A DNA stretch of 64,000 bases from Isoetes taiwanensis (Eukaryota > Streptophyta > Lycopodiopsida > Isoetales > Isoetaceae). The translations under genes and the position numbers were made by a program. Below the pieces are notes generated by a model. It made no database searches. It was given only the letters and a program-made list of their open reading frames with translations, and had not been told where the DNA came from. Positions 52,861 to 64,000 of the stretch are shown piece after piece. Location of the stretch: NCBI GenBank assembly GCA_021234155.1, contig JAJEKV010000030.1, positions 17,226,003 to 17,290,002 of the forward strand, read 5' to 3'. Numbering within the stretch: position 1 is the first letter of the stretch; the number at the start of each line of letters is the position of its first letter.

Positions 52861-54720
52861 TATATAGACAAGTTATTGTACTATGAGGGACTGTACAAAT
52901 TCGACTAGAAGCCAAATGCAGTGCCAACTAACGAAGATCCTATAAAGATTCTCCAAGATTCTCCAAAGGCTCTAGAAGAATTTCCCTAGATACTATGAGA
53001 TTCCATTAATGTGCGCTTATATTCCCCAAGATCTGCGAATTATTCCTCGAGGAATTGTACAAATTCGAGTAGAAGTCAAATTTAAAGTCATGCGATGAAG
53101 ATTCTATAGAGATTCTCCAAGATTCCACCAAGATTCTCTAGATACTCAAAGATTTTATGAAGATTCCCTTAGATTCCTTTGGATTCTTAAAGATTCTCTT
53201 GAGATTCTCCTAGATTCTCAAAGATTATCCTAAGATTCCTCAAAATTCCATGTAGATACTTCAAGATTTTCTTAGATTCTATGAAGATCCCCCTGTAGAA
53301 CACGTCTAGTGTCAAAGATTCCCATAGATCCCCTTGGATTCCCCCTAAATTCCCTAAAATTCCATAAACATTCCCTATATTCTTAAGGTTCTACAAAGAT
53401 TCCCCTAGATTTTCAAAGATTATCTGAAGATTCCTTTAGATTCCCTAAGATTCTATGTAGATTCTCCTAGATTCCCTTAGATTCTATCAAGATTCCACTA
53501 GATTCTCTAGAATTCCATAATGATTCCCCCTGATTCTCAAACATTTTTTGAAGATTCTCTTAGATTCCTCTATATTCTTTTGATTCCCATAGATTCGTTA
53601 AGATTCTCTTGACATTTCCTTGATTTCAAAGGTTATCCCAAGATTCCTCTAGATTCCTTTAGATTCCTAAATATTCTCTTGAGATTCCCTTAGATTCCCA
53701 AATATTATCATAAGATTCCTCTAGATTCTCTAAGATTCCATGTAGATTCTTCTAGATTCCCTTAGATTCTATGAAGATTCCCCTATAGAACGCACCTACT
53801 ATCAAAGATTCCCCTAGATCCCTTGGAATCTCCTGCAATTCCCTAAGATTCCACAAAGATCCCCTAGATTCTTAAGGTTCTATAAAGATTCCCCTAGATT
53901 TTCAAAGATTATTTGAAGATTCGTTTAGATTCCCTAAGATTCTATGTAGATTCTTATAGATTCCCTTAAGTTCTATGAAGATCCCCTTAGATCTCTAAGA
54001 TTCCATCGAGATTTCCCTCGATTCTTAAACCTTTTTTGAACGTTTTCTTAGATTCCCCTAGATTCTTTTGAGATTCCCATAGATTCTTAAGATTCTCTTG
54101 AGATTCCCTTGATTTTCAAAGATTATCCCAATATCTCTCAAATTCCCTTAGATTCTATGAATATTCCCTTAGATTATCCAACATTGCACGAAATGATGCC
54201 AAACCACTACTCATTAGAAAGCATTTGATGAGAGGAATCCAACGGCGTGGGTCCCACTTTGATCCGAGACCTCCACCGCAAGATAAAGTCGTTTGAAGGC
54301 GACACAAAAAAGGAAGCTTCCAAGAAAGCTTTATAATTAATGAGTTGCCACCTCACTATCTTTTCATTAAATAAAGGGTGTCACCTCACCTCCTTTAATA
54401 TAAAAAATTCTAACTTAATAAAAAAATGAATGGCTAGGATTGGTTAAGATTGGTCCAATTGCACCAAATCCACTTTTGAGGAAGCTTCCTTGCACTTTCT
54501 TTATAAAAAATTAAGGGCCATGATTTCTCCTCCCCTTTTGATCCGACGGCTTAAAGACATGGTGCATGCCCCTATGCATGCCCCCCATCATATTTCTATG
54601 CCCATGCATGACCTCTCCCATGAGGTGGCGGCATCATGGCCTTCCATTTCCAATTGGACGGCTGGCATTAATCTTTATATAGCATGGGTACATCCTTTCC
54701 TGGGACACATAGAATAATTT
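52861..54720 (-). repeat. Composite repeat, copy 1 (inverted)
   Basis: The left part (52930-54180) is a run of more than 70 AGATTC words in phrases such as CCTAGATTCTCAAAGATT. The right part (54190-54720) is a conserved block with GAAAGC, GGTGTCACCTCACC, TTTTGATCCGACGG and GCATGCCCCCCATC. The outer end (52861-52915, GTACAAATTCGACTAGAAGC) is the reverse complement of the ends of copies 2 and 3. No coding potential. Confidence 0.85.
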
Positions 54721-56915
54721 TATTATATATAATGATAATGATATGAGGGTAGTTACATACGGGGGTGTTACATATCCATATCGATCTCGGCCATCCATTT
54801 TTTAAGGTGGCAGTGTCTCATGATCTGGATGTGGCATGCACAACATGTCTTGACCGTTGGATCAAAAGGGAAGGATAAATCCTAGCCCTTGATTTTTTTA
54901 AGGAAGGTGCAAAGAAGGTCCTTAAAAGTGCTTTTTGGTGCAACCAATCTCAGCCATTGGATCAAAAGGGGAAGGTGAAATCTTGGCCATTAAGTATTTT
55001 ATTTAATTGCAATTTTTTATTAAAGGAGGTGAGGTGGCACCCTTATTTAATAAAAAAAATAATGATGCGACACCAACATTTATGAATGGGCTTTCTAGGA
55101 AGCTTCCTTTCTAATAATCATTTTCACAACGCCCGTAACTTGCAGTAGAGGGGTCGGATGAAGGTGGGGCCCACTCCATTGGATTCCTCTCGTCGAGAGC
55201 TTTCTAAAGAGTGGTGCCTTGGTATTATTCCGTAGTAAGAGTCAATGTGATCTAATACTGAGAATCTTCTAGGAATCATGGAATCTTACAGGATCTATCG
55301 TAATTTAGGAGAATCTCCGAGAATCTTCATGGGATCTTAGAAAATCTAGAGGAATCTCATTGAAATATTAGGGAATCTATGGGAATCACAAGAAAATCCT
55401 TGAGAATCTAAGGAATCCAAGGGAATCTTCATAAAATATTTTAGAATCTAAGGGAATGTTGGTGGAATCTTGGAGAATCTAGGGAATCTTCATAGGAACT
55501 AGAGAATCTAGGAGAATCTACATAGTATATTAGGGTATCTTGGGGAATCTAGAGGAATCTTGAGATAACCTTTGAAATCTAAGTAGGAATCTGAGGAATC
55601 TTCATAGAATCTTGGAGAATTTACGGGAATCTTGATGGAATCTTAGAGAATCTAAGGGAATTTTGATAGAACCTTGGAAAACCTAAGGGAACCTTTGTAG
55701 AATCCAATAGAATCTATAGGAATCTCAGGAGAATCTTTGGGAACCTTCATAAAATCTTTGACAATTTAGGGGAACCTTGATGGAATCTTGGAAAATCTAA
55801 AAGAATCTATATAGGATCTTAATTAATCTAAGTATTTAGGAATCTAGGGAATCTTGGGAGAATCTTTGAGGACCTAGGCCAATCTAAGGGAATCTCCATA
55901 AAATCTTTCAGAATTTAAGGGAATCTTGATGGAATCTTGGAGAATATTGAGGAATCTACATGGAATCTATGAAATCTTGGAAGAATCTTTGGAGATTCAC
56001 GGGAATCTACATAGTATATTAGGGTATCTTGGGGAATCTAGAGGAATCTTGAGATAACCTTTGAAATCTAAGTAGGAATCTGAGGAATCTTCATAGAATC
56101 TTGGAGAATTTACGGGAATCTTGATGGAATCTTAGAGAATCTAAGGGAATTTTGATAGAACCTTGGAAAATCTAAGGGAACCTTTATCCAATGGAATCTA
56201 TAGGAATCTCAGGAGAATCTTTGGGAACCTTCATAAAATCTTTGACAATTTAGGGGAACCTTGATGGAATCTTGGAAAATCTAAAAGAATCTATATAGGA
56301 TCTTAATTAATCTAAGAGAATTGACATAGAATATTTAGGAATCTAGGGAATCTTGGGAGAATCTTTGAGGACCTAGGCCAATCTAAGGGAATCTCCATAA
56401 AATCTTTCAGAATTTAAGGGAATCTTGATGGAATCTTGGAGAATATTGAGGAATCTACATGGAATCTATGAAATCTTGGAAGAATCTTTGGAGATTCACG
56501 GGAATCTAAGTGGATCTTAATAAAATCTTTGAGATTCCAGGGGAATCTTGATGGAATCTTGGAGAATCTAGGGTAATCTTTATAGAATCTGAGGGAATCA
56601 AGGGGTAACCTACTTAGAACCTTGACAAACTTGGAGGGAATCTTAGGTAGCCTACGGGAATCTTAGAAGAATATTTGAAAATCTAGGAAAATCTAAAGGA
56701 ATGTCTATAGAATCTTATAGAATCTCGAGGATTATCAAGGGATCTTGTGGAATATAAGGAAAAATTGATGGAATCTCAAAGAATCTAGCAGAATCTTTAC
56801 ACTACTTTAGGGAATCCAAGAGAGTCTTTATAGAATCTTCGTTGGATGGCTCTGCATTTGGCTTTTGGTCGAATTTGTACAATCCCTCATAGCACAACCA
56901 CTTGTATATATACAA
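54721..56915 (+). repeat. Composite repeat, copy 2
   Basis: The conserved block (54780-55235: CTCGGCCATCC, CCGTTGGATCAAAAGGG, GAGGTGGCACCC, AACTTGCAGTAGAGGGGTCG) is followed by GAATCT arrays (55250-56840) and the terminus GGTCGAATTTGTACAATCCC. Facing copy 1, it forms a large imperfect inverted repeat centred near 54750. Within the array a segment of about 489 bases is tandemly duplicated (55521-56009 and 56010-about 56505), differing by small indels. Confidence 0.85.
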
Positions 56916-58735
56916 TTATTTGATGTCCTCATGGGGGGGTGAAAGTTATGTAGAGATTGATCCCATCCGTCCATTTTGTGAGGTGGCGCGACAATGGCCC
57001 TTGGATTTAGTGGGGGGCATGCATGGGACATGCATGGGGCATGCACCCCATCCCTAGACCGTTGATCGAGCACGTGAGAAATCTTGGCCCTTGATTTTTG
57101 AAGGGGAAGGTGCAAGGAAGGTCCCTTAAAAGGTGCTTTTTGGTGCAGTCAATCTTAGCCGTTGGATCAAAAGGGGGAGGAGAAATCCTGACCATTAAAT
57201 TTTTTATTAAATTGCAATTTCTTTTATTAAAGAAGGTGAGGTGGCACCCTTATTTAATAAAAAGGTAATGAGGTGGCACCAACATTAATAGATGGACTTT
57301 CTACGAAGCTTCTTTTTATAATCGGCTTCAAAGGCCGGTAACTTGCAGTAGAGGGGTCGAATGAAGGTGGAGCCCACGTCCTTGGATTGCTCTCGTCAAG
57401 AGCTTTCCATTGAGCAGTGCTTTGGCATCATTCCAGCACAGTTGGAGCTAATGTGATCGAATACTAAGAATCTTTTTGGAAACTTAGAATTTACAGAATT
57501 TATGGAATTTAAGAGAATCTAAGAGAATCTTCATAGGATCTTAGAGAATGTAGAGGAAGCTCAAGAGAATCTTCGGGAATCCATGAGAATCACAAGGGAA
57601 TCTTTGAGATTCCATGGGAATCTTTATAAAACCTTTGAGAATGTAAGGGGATCTTCATAGAATCTAAGGGGATCTAGGAGAATCTACATAGAAGGATGGG
57701 AAATCTAGAGGAATCTTGAGATAATCTTTAGGAAGCTAGGGGAACCTCAATAAAATTTGGAAATTTATGGGAATCTCAAGCGAATCGTAGAGAATCTAGC
57801 AGAATCTAAGTGCATCCTCATAAAATATTTGAGAATCTAGAGGAATCTTGGTGGAATCTTTGGAAATCTCTGTAGAATCTTGGTGGAATCTTTGGAAATC
57901 TTAGTGGACTCCCCATTGATTGATAATGGGTCTGATAAGCCTTGGCCTCTGGGAGGTTAAGGCAAAACTGGCTATATATATCTAGAGGATTCTTGTGATA
58001 ATGTTTGAAAATCTAGAGGAATCTTTATAGAATCTTAAGAATCTAGGGGAAGCTTTGTGGAATCTTAGGGAATCTTTCACAGTAAGTGTATTTAATAGGG
58101 AAATCTTGATAGAATCTAAGGAAATCTATAAAAATCTAGGGGAGAGAAAATTTGGGATAATCTTTGAGAATCTAGGGGAATCTTAAGAGAATCTTAAGTA
58201 ATCTATGGGATTAAGAGAATCTAAGGGTATTAAATCTTTGAGAATCTAGAATACTTTTTCCTGAATTGTGAAGAATCTAAGAGAACTTTTATAGAATCTA
58301 AGAGAATCTAGGGGAAACTTTGTAGAATCTAAGGGAATCTATATAGAATCTAATGAAATTTAGGAGAATCTACATAAAATTTTGGAGAATCTAGAGGATT
58401 CTTGTGATAATGTTTGAAAATCTAGAGGAATCCTTATAGAATCTTAAGAATGTAGGAGAAGCTTGTGGAATCTTAGGGAATCTTTCACAGTAAGTGTTTA
58501 ATAGGGGAATCTTGATGGAATCTAAGGGAATCTAAGAGAATCTATATAGAATTTTGGGGAATGTAGAGAAAATTTGGGATAATCTTTGAGAATCTAAGTG
58601 AATCTTAAGAGAGTCTTAAGTAATCTATGGAATTAAGAGAATCTAAGAGAATCTTCATTGGATGGCTCGGAATTTGTGTACTCCCTCATATTACAACCAC
58701 TTGTCATAATCTAAACTATATAATTGTGATAGGCA
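56916..58735 (+). repeat. Composite repeat, copy 3
   Basis: Same order as copy 2: block 56940-57450, GAATCT array 57460-58660, terminus ATTTGTGTACTCCCTCAT. A segment starting TCTAGAGGATTCTTGTGATA at 57981 recurs at 58390 (409 bases on). Direct tandem arrangement with copy 2. Confidence 0.85.
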
Positions 58736-58794
58736 AGATTCTTTTCGAATATACTGTATAGATTCTCATTTGATTTGTTGACACGTAACCTTAT

Positions 58795-58918
58795 CTGTTT
58801 GTAACACATTTAAGCTAAATTTTTGACACGTGTCCTCAAATACTTGTGGTTGAAATCTGTTTGTAACACATTTAAGCTAAATTTTTAACACGTGTCTTGA
58901 TATACTTGTGGTTCAAAT
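58795..58918. repeat. 62-bp tandem duplication
   Basis: CTGTTTGTAACACATTTAAG through ATACTTGTGGTT is present twice (58795 and 58857) with few differences. Confidence 0.85.
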
Positions 58919-59700
58919 AAAAAACAATCGGATTTAGATCCGTGATCAATTGGATGCAGCCAGCAACCTCTGTGATGTGAAATGTACAGATGCAGCTGTC
59001 GAGTTAGTTCCGGCGTGGTACAGCTGTTCAAACCTTCGGTATCCTCTATTCAATATTCGGTATCCATGATTTCCCACCCCGATAGGGCGCCTAAAGCTTG
59101 AGAATTCACCTCTGAAGACGATGGCAGATCCTTGAAACCCATAATTAATAGCTTCGTGCACGCAAATGTCTAGGATTTGAAGGCCCTGTTTCGTGGCAAT
59201 ATAGCTAATATAGCTGTATCTGGCAGCAGGTGTAGATGATCCAGCTGAGATTTATCAAAGATTTTATTGAATCCAGTGCAGGTGTAGAGGATCCAGCTCA
59301 AATTTATCAGAGATTCTGTTGATTTTAATCTACGTGTAAGCTTTTTTTTTGGATTCCTCTGGGTATAAATAGAGATAGAGGGCAGAGGATCCTCATTACA
59401 TTTCGAGTGTATGCCGCTCCATATTCCTCTTGGTATAAGGTATGCATCCTATTTCTTTCGTGTCGAATTGCTTCATCTGTTTTGTGCTTCATCTGTTCAT
59501 CGCTGCTTAGACCTTAGCCCACGACATAACCTGTATGGGAAGCCTGAGGCCACAAACGAATCTGAATAGGCTCTTAAGATACCCTGTAGGTGTTAGTAGT
59601 TAATAAGAATTATGGCCATAGCTCTCCCTTTGCTTCCCATTCCTTTGCCCTCTTTGCTTGCGCCTTCCTCCATTGATCTGTTTCATAGCAATTCGATCCA
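58919..59700. other. Promoter- or LTR-like DNA without a gene
   Basis: GCAGGTGTAGA(T/G)GATCCAGCT occurs at about 59227 and 59278. A TATAAATAGAGATAG box lies at about 59364. No gene follows; it may be a solo LTR or a relic promoter. Confidence 0.4.
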
Positions 59701-61179
59701 AATAATTAGTAAAAATTTCTACCAAGTTTCAGTGTAAATTCTTTCTTCTTCCTGATTCCTTCAAGAACCAGCGACATTTCATCACCCAGATGAGGAAATT
59801 CCTTATATAGACACCAGATGCGCACCCTCTTCCTTCTTTGCATAAATTTTCCCATTTCTGTCAGTCCATCCACAACAACGGCCTTATGTCTGCAAAACCT
59901 TCTGCGGATGCGAGAATTGGCATGCATACAAGAAACAGATGAACCCATATGAGCAAATCAAGAAGCAGATCATCTCTAGGGAAATACCATTAGAAAGAAT
60001 TCTTTTGCAGGGATCAAAATTTAAGCGCAGAACGGAAATCCCTATGTGGGTTCTTGAGATTTGAGAGCTGTGGAGATGATCATGCATATTCCGGCCATCA
60101 TGGCCAAGTGCGCGCCGCTACAGGGGGAGCATGGCCTACAAACTGTGTGCGAGCCCGTTTATTTTTTTTCTTCAAATGACAAAAGGGGGCCCCTGCAATG
60201 CATGCGCTTGTGTGTCAACGGCACACAAAAGACAAGGATAGAGACCCCCAGAAAAAGACCTAATCTTAAAGGCAGCTGTTTCTTCTGCTGTATCTATGAA
60301 GAAAAAAAAGTTTAAACCAGAGCTTAGTTATGTCTTTGCTGATGGCGTATCCCTGAAAGACAAGTCGCATCATTGACCTCCCTTTTGAACCCTGAATACA
60401 TGCATAGACAGATGAGACGGTCGGACCCAAAAAGAAGAGAGAAGAAGTGAGGTTTAGTTTTTCTGTTGGACTAATCTAATCAGGAAGAAGACGAAAAGTA
60501 ATAAGAAGAGGAATAGTACTGCTTTGATTTTTACCTTACTCCAGCACTGTGCACTGTACCGGAGTGTCGTTTGGCTAGGATTTCGTATTTACTCTTGCAA
60601 GGCTAGGGTTTCGTATTTACTCTTGCAAGGCCCCGTTCAAAAAAGAAGATTGAAAAGAAATGCAAGGCCATGTTAAAAAAATGCCAGGGCATTTTTTTAG
60701 AAGCCCTAGCAGAATGTGCCTGTGCCGAGGCAGGGCCTGGTGCTCTTGCATTTCCATTATAGTCGCTGAATGGAGCTACTAATCGGTGCTCTTGCATTTC
60801 CATTACAGTCGCTGAATGGAGCTACTAATTAGCCGAATTCTTCAAACTAGCCCATATCTAAGATCTAGTGGTCAAGATGTAGAGCAAAAAGTATACTAGA
60901 TCCAAGGAGACTAAACAATGGGCTCACATACATTCTACCTAGACACAGACACATACACGAGTTCAAGTTCCTTACTCAAATTCATATGCACACAAATTTG
61001 ACATACATAAATCAATACATAGGAATGTTCTCACACAAAATCTTCACTATTAAGTCCTGGATTTCAAGAACATCTTCTATACCATTCCAAAGATATACAA
61101 ATCCGCCTTTCTAGAAGTAAGTTGGGGAAGAGAAATGTTCGCGGCGGCCGCCGCGATAAATTTCTTGTATATATAAAAT
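59701..61179. other. No recognised gene; small tandem duplications
   Basis: ORFs 59948-59706 and 60087-59884 (minus) are unassigned. TTTCGTATTTACTCTTGCAA repeats at 60583 and 60610. TGCTCTTGCATTTCCATTA repeats at 60741 and 60787 in a 46-bp tandem unit. Confidence 0.5.
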
Positions 61180-61500
61180 TACTTGGATGTACCCCCATCA
61201 TATAGATTGTCTATATACTCAAATGAATCTAGGCCGTTTGTTAAAAAAGCAACGAGGTGGCAAATTTGTAGCCTTCGGATCTCCATGGGGGCATGCATGG
61301 GGGCATGCCCCACATCTCATTACCGTTGGATCAAGGAAGAGAGGCGAAATCCCATGCGTTGATTTCTTTTGTGCAAATGCAACGAAGGTGTGATCCTAGC
61401 CATTAAATGTGGCTAAGAAAGTGCTAGGAAGGTGAAAGAATTGGGGCCTTCGATCTCGGCCGTTGAAATTTAAAAAGCTAATCTTGGCCGCACGTTAGTC
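61180..61500 (+). repeat. Diverged copy of the composite-repeat block
   Basis: GAGGTGGCAAATT, GCATGCATGGGGGCATGCCC, ACCGTTGGATCAAG and ATCTCGGCCGTTGAAATTT follow the same order as in the blocks at 54.78 and 56.94 kb, without an AGATTC array. Confidence 0.6.
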
Positions 61501-61624
61501 ATTTATTGCAAAGGAAAGCTGCAGTAAATGATAGTAAGTGTGCGGGCCGTTTTTTGCCCGATGACATGGCAGTTTTCTTTTAATGAAAAGACACAAAAAT
61601 AAACTAGCAGAAGGGCAGGGTTGA

Positions 61625-61768
61625 GGCAAAGGAAAAAATTATAAAATAAGTAGATGTGTGCTAGTATGTTCACAAATATCAGTTGAGGCCTACAATGGCA
61701 AAGGAAAAAATTATAAAATAAGTAGATGTGTGCTAGTATGTTCACAAATATCAGTTGAGGCCTACAAT
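61625..61768. repeat. 72-bp tandem duplication
   Basis: The unit starting GGCAAAGGAAAAAATTATAA is present at 61625 and 61697 without a visible difference, so it is recent. Confidence 0.9.
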
Positions 61769-62185
61769 GGCAAGCCTAGTCCAAATATCCGTGGACAAAA
61801 TATATAGAGATGGCTTGACATATATAAAGGCATGAGGTGACATGTATTAACATGATAATTTGTATACTTTGATATTTTCATGAAAGAATAAGACGTCTGG
61901 CTTTGCCAACACGTAACTCCTCAAAAAACATGATAGGCAGCAGCATTAAATGTAAGTGGAAATATATATTTATTGGACTGAATGTGTTAACTATGGCTTC
62001 TTGCTTCAAACTCTCTACTGTTTCAAATTCACACTAGTTTTTTTAAGGGATGCATCTGTGATAATGGCCAACTTTTACAATCGATTGAATCCAATAATGC
62101 CAATGCGGCCTCCATGCTTAAAGGAGTTGCATTGCATGCATTACTAGTTGAGGCATTTCTTCGAGTCTATAGTGCGTGCCTACTG
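61769..62185. other. AT-rich spacer
   Basis: Nothing recognised. Confidence 0.35.
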
Positions 62186-62190
62186 AAAAA

Positions 62191-62249
62191 AGATGACTAC
62201 ATTGCAATGGGATCCAAGGGATGACTACATTGCAATGGGATCCAAGGGG
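62191..62249. repeat. 28-bp tandem duplication
   Basis: GATGACTACATTGCAATGGG followed by ATCCAAGG occurs twice in succession. Confidence 0.9.
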
Positions 62250-62298
62250 AATAGGCAATTTCAGTTGCTGCACATGCATTGCTGGCAAGGTGGTATGC

Positions 62299-62900
62299 TG
62301 CAATCCTGGGCTAGGAATCTTGTAATTGTTTTAAACACATTGGTTGCATTTGAAGGAATTCTTGTTAGCAAGCAAGCAATAAAGGTTGAGGTTGCTATGA
62401 CTACAGGTCAGAACCAAATAGCCATTTCAGCTCAACTCTAGAAAGCTTATCAAGTGTTGTTTTGAAATGGTCCTCCCATGCTTGTAATCTTAGAACCTTC
62501 ATGCTACTGAGGGCCTCTGACGTAGCCCTTAGCCTTTCATTCTGAGCTCTCATAAGACCAATCTGGAACTTCTGCCGTAACATTGCTAAGAGGGAGTTAA
62601 GAAGTACAACAAGAATGATAATAGACAATCCAGCCAATGTTGCCCATCCTACAGATATAAAAAGAATGTGCAAGGCAAAACATATTTGCAATGGAGTTGT
62701 CCACACGAGATGCATGGAGAAATCTCAGTTAAATCTGTCTCTGCAAGAGAAGGCATATCTGCTAGCCTTAACGACTCCTTATAACCTTGTGCCAGAAGAG
62801 GGTTAAGCCATCATAGCCCTCAATAATGGTTCAGAAAATGTAGCCTGATATGAACTGCTATCTTCCTGCATTGATTCCATTGTGGACTTCATATTCATAT
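62299..62900 (-). pseudogene. ABCC (MRP-type) transporter fragment
   Basis: WLNPLLAQGYKESLRLADMP (62810-62740) is the N-terminal linker before the first transmembrane domain. Six bases after that block ends (LTEI, 62721) the sequence jumps to MHLVWTTPLQICFALHILF (from 62715), the later LHD.W.LPLQ part, then AGLSIIILVVLLNS and ATSEALSSMKVLRLQAWEDH. After a stop and frame change, ATSTFIACLLTRIPS follows (to about 62310). So about 150-180 residues of TMD1 are missing and the nucleotide-binding domains are absent. ABCC proteins are ATP-driven exporters of conjugates, mostly at the vacuole. This is a decayed, perhaps exon-skipped or captured, piece. Confidence 0.8.
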
Positions 62901-64000
62901 GAAGTGCTTGAGGCTGCAGATGACAGCAAACATGATTGTCTTAATATGTCGGACTTCCAGCATGCAGCCATCTCCAACAACAGTCCATACTAGAGAATCC
63001 ATAAGCTTGTGAGGGGCTATCAATTAATTTCCACGCGCTGTCTATGCACTCTGTTCTAATAAATCGCCCAGAAACATTTGTAACAAAATATCAATAGTCA
63101 TCAAATAATAACAAAAGGAATCAAAGCTCACAGCCAAGGACATTTACCATATTCTAGTTGCAGCACAAGAATGGACAGGCCTCAAAACATGCATGCAAAT
63201 ATGGCCTTGCACAACAAGGTCACCGCATTATATTAATAATTATACAACAATCCCTATAGATGTTTTCAAGTTGCATCAGTTTCGAGATGGAGAAAGTACT
63301 GGAGAAGATGGCACCCAAGCTCCGCACTAGGATCCAGATCATTCCTCTTGCCTAGAATGCATATTCAGATAGCACCATGATCAGATTATCAGAAGCGTAA
63401 ATCATACAACTGAATAGCATGAAACAGACGAATGGTATGACAAACATGATAAATTATCCTACTCTAGATAAATTTTCAAGGTAGGAGGACACCTGACAGC
63501 AAACAAATGGCTATGAAGACTGGACCTAGTAGATGATTTTTTTTCCATTGAAATTTTGTCTGGAATTGATTTCTTTGACAATTCCACAAGCATCTAGAAA
63601 ACGAAATTGATATTATACATGGACTGTTGTACGGTTCTCTCACTTTATCATTCTACTGCATGCTAGTCGTCACAAATTGGCGCAACGAAACCACTGTGTG
63701 CAACATATACAAGCTCAAGCAGAATTTAACTGGAAACAATGAATGCCATGAAAATTTTGTACAAATTAATATTACAAACCTGGCAGACATTTACATGCTT
63801 ATACACAGCATGACAAATGATGTGCCATATACTGGATATACCTGTCATTTGCTTAATGTTGATGTTGCGTTTATATATCATGCCCCCTTGCTGGATCTCC
63901 TCTGAGGAGTGTGGTGACGGTTCTATGAGAGGATTAGCCCTAACTTCCTTATATATGCCAGAGGTGCAGCATTTGCACACTGTATACTGTTGAAGACAAC
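62901..64000. other. No recognised gene
   Basis: The DNA 5' of the ABCC fragment on its strand. I found no further ABCC exon. Short ORFs (63627-63905 plus, 63980-63726 minus) overlap each other and are unassigned. Confidence 0.35.

Noticed and set aside
62145-62150. TTACTAGT as a Helitron end
   Set aside because: No GC-rich hairpin precedes it.

Overview
The window is nuclear DNA of a land plant. The evidence is plant-type transposable elements throughout, spliceosomal introns with GT..AG borders, one intact two-exon plant-type TIM9 gene, and fragments of plant gene families (EB1, type-A response regulator, ABCC transporter). The density of old, stacked transposons and the number of DUF7869-type transposon genes suggest a large non-flowering-plant genome, perhaps a fern; that is inference, not proof. 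Most of the window is mobile DNA. The only host gene that looks intact is TIM9 (minus strand, 16305-16988).

Layout. 1-1140: 3' end of a Ty3/gypsy chromovirus. 1540-2360: GC-rich minisatellite. 3.6-5.1 kb: remnants of a DUF7869-type transposon and a retroposon tail. 5.58-10.0 kb: decayed Athila/Tat-like gypsy element on the minus strand, with an LTR (8902-9459) bordered by a PPT on one side and a PBS on the other. 12234-14893: MULE with about 92-bp perfect TIRs and a spliced but C-terminally truncated transposase. 16.3-17.06 kb: TIM9 with telo-box motifs upstream. 17.1-18.37 kb: truncated LINE. 19147: Helitron-like 3' end. 19.24-20.64 kb: 1.4-kb pyrimidine tract.

20.77-29.21 kb (minus strand): a cluster of transposon-type genes. 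It holds a FCP1-like phosphatase fragment, a ParB-like protein (gene B), a tandemly duplicated 80-residue ORF unit on the plus strand, and a DUF7869-type transposase-like gene (gene A). 29.7-33 kb: a second Helitron-like 3' end next to exons of an EB1 pseudogene. 33.59-36.68 kb (plus strand): a paralogue of the ParB-like gene. 37.7 kb: a basic RGG-rich first exon on the minus strand. 39.4-41.9 kb: rearranged duplication of response-regulator exons, lying before a third Helitron-like 3' end at 44815.

The most unusual signal is in the introns of the ParB-like genes. The minus-strand copy has a 398-base intron (23464-23861) made almost wholly of CACGCC/GGCGTG dyads, at a codon where the plus-strand paralogue is uninterrupted. 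The plus-strand copy has five GATCGCG..CGCGATC palindromes about 60 bp apart in its first intron. Related dyads recur at 21.25, 29.2-29.5, 35.6 and 37.2 kb; a different palindrome recurs at 47.2-47.4 kb.

45-50 kb: two tRNA-derived SINE-like repeats and unrecognised DNA. 50.1-52.86 kb: a second DUF7869-type copy interrupted by an 845-bp hAT-like non-autonomous element with 8-bp target duplication. 52.86-58.74 kb: three copies of a composite repeat whose arms are long AGATTC/GAATCT arrays, two copies facing each other. 58.8-62.2 kb: small tandem duplications. 62.3-62.9 kb: ABCC transporter pseudogene on the minus strand. The last kilobase shows nothing recognisable.
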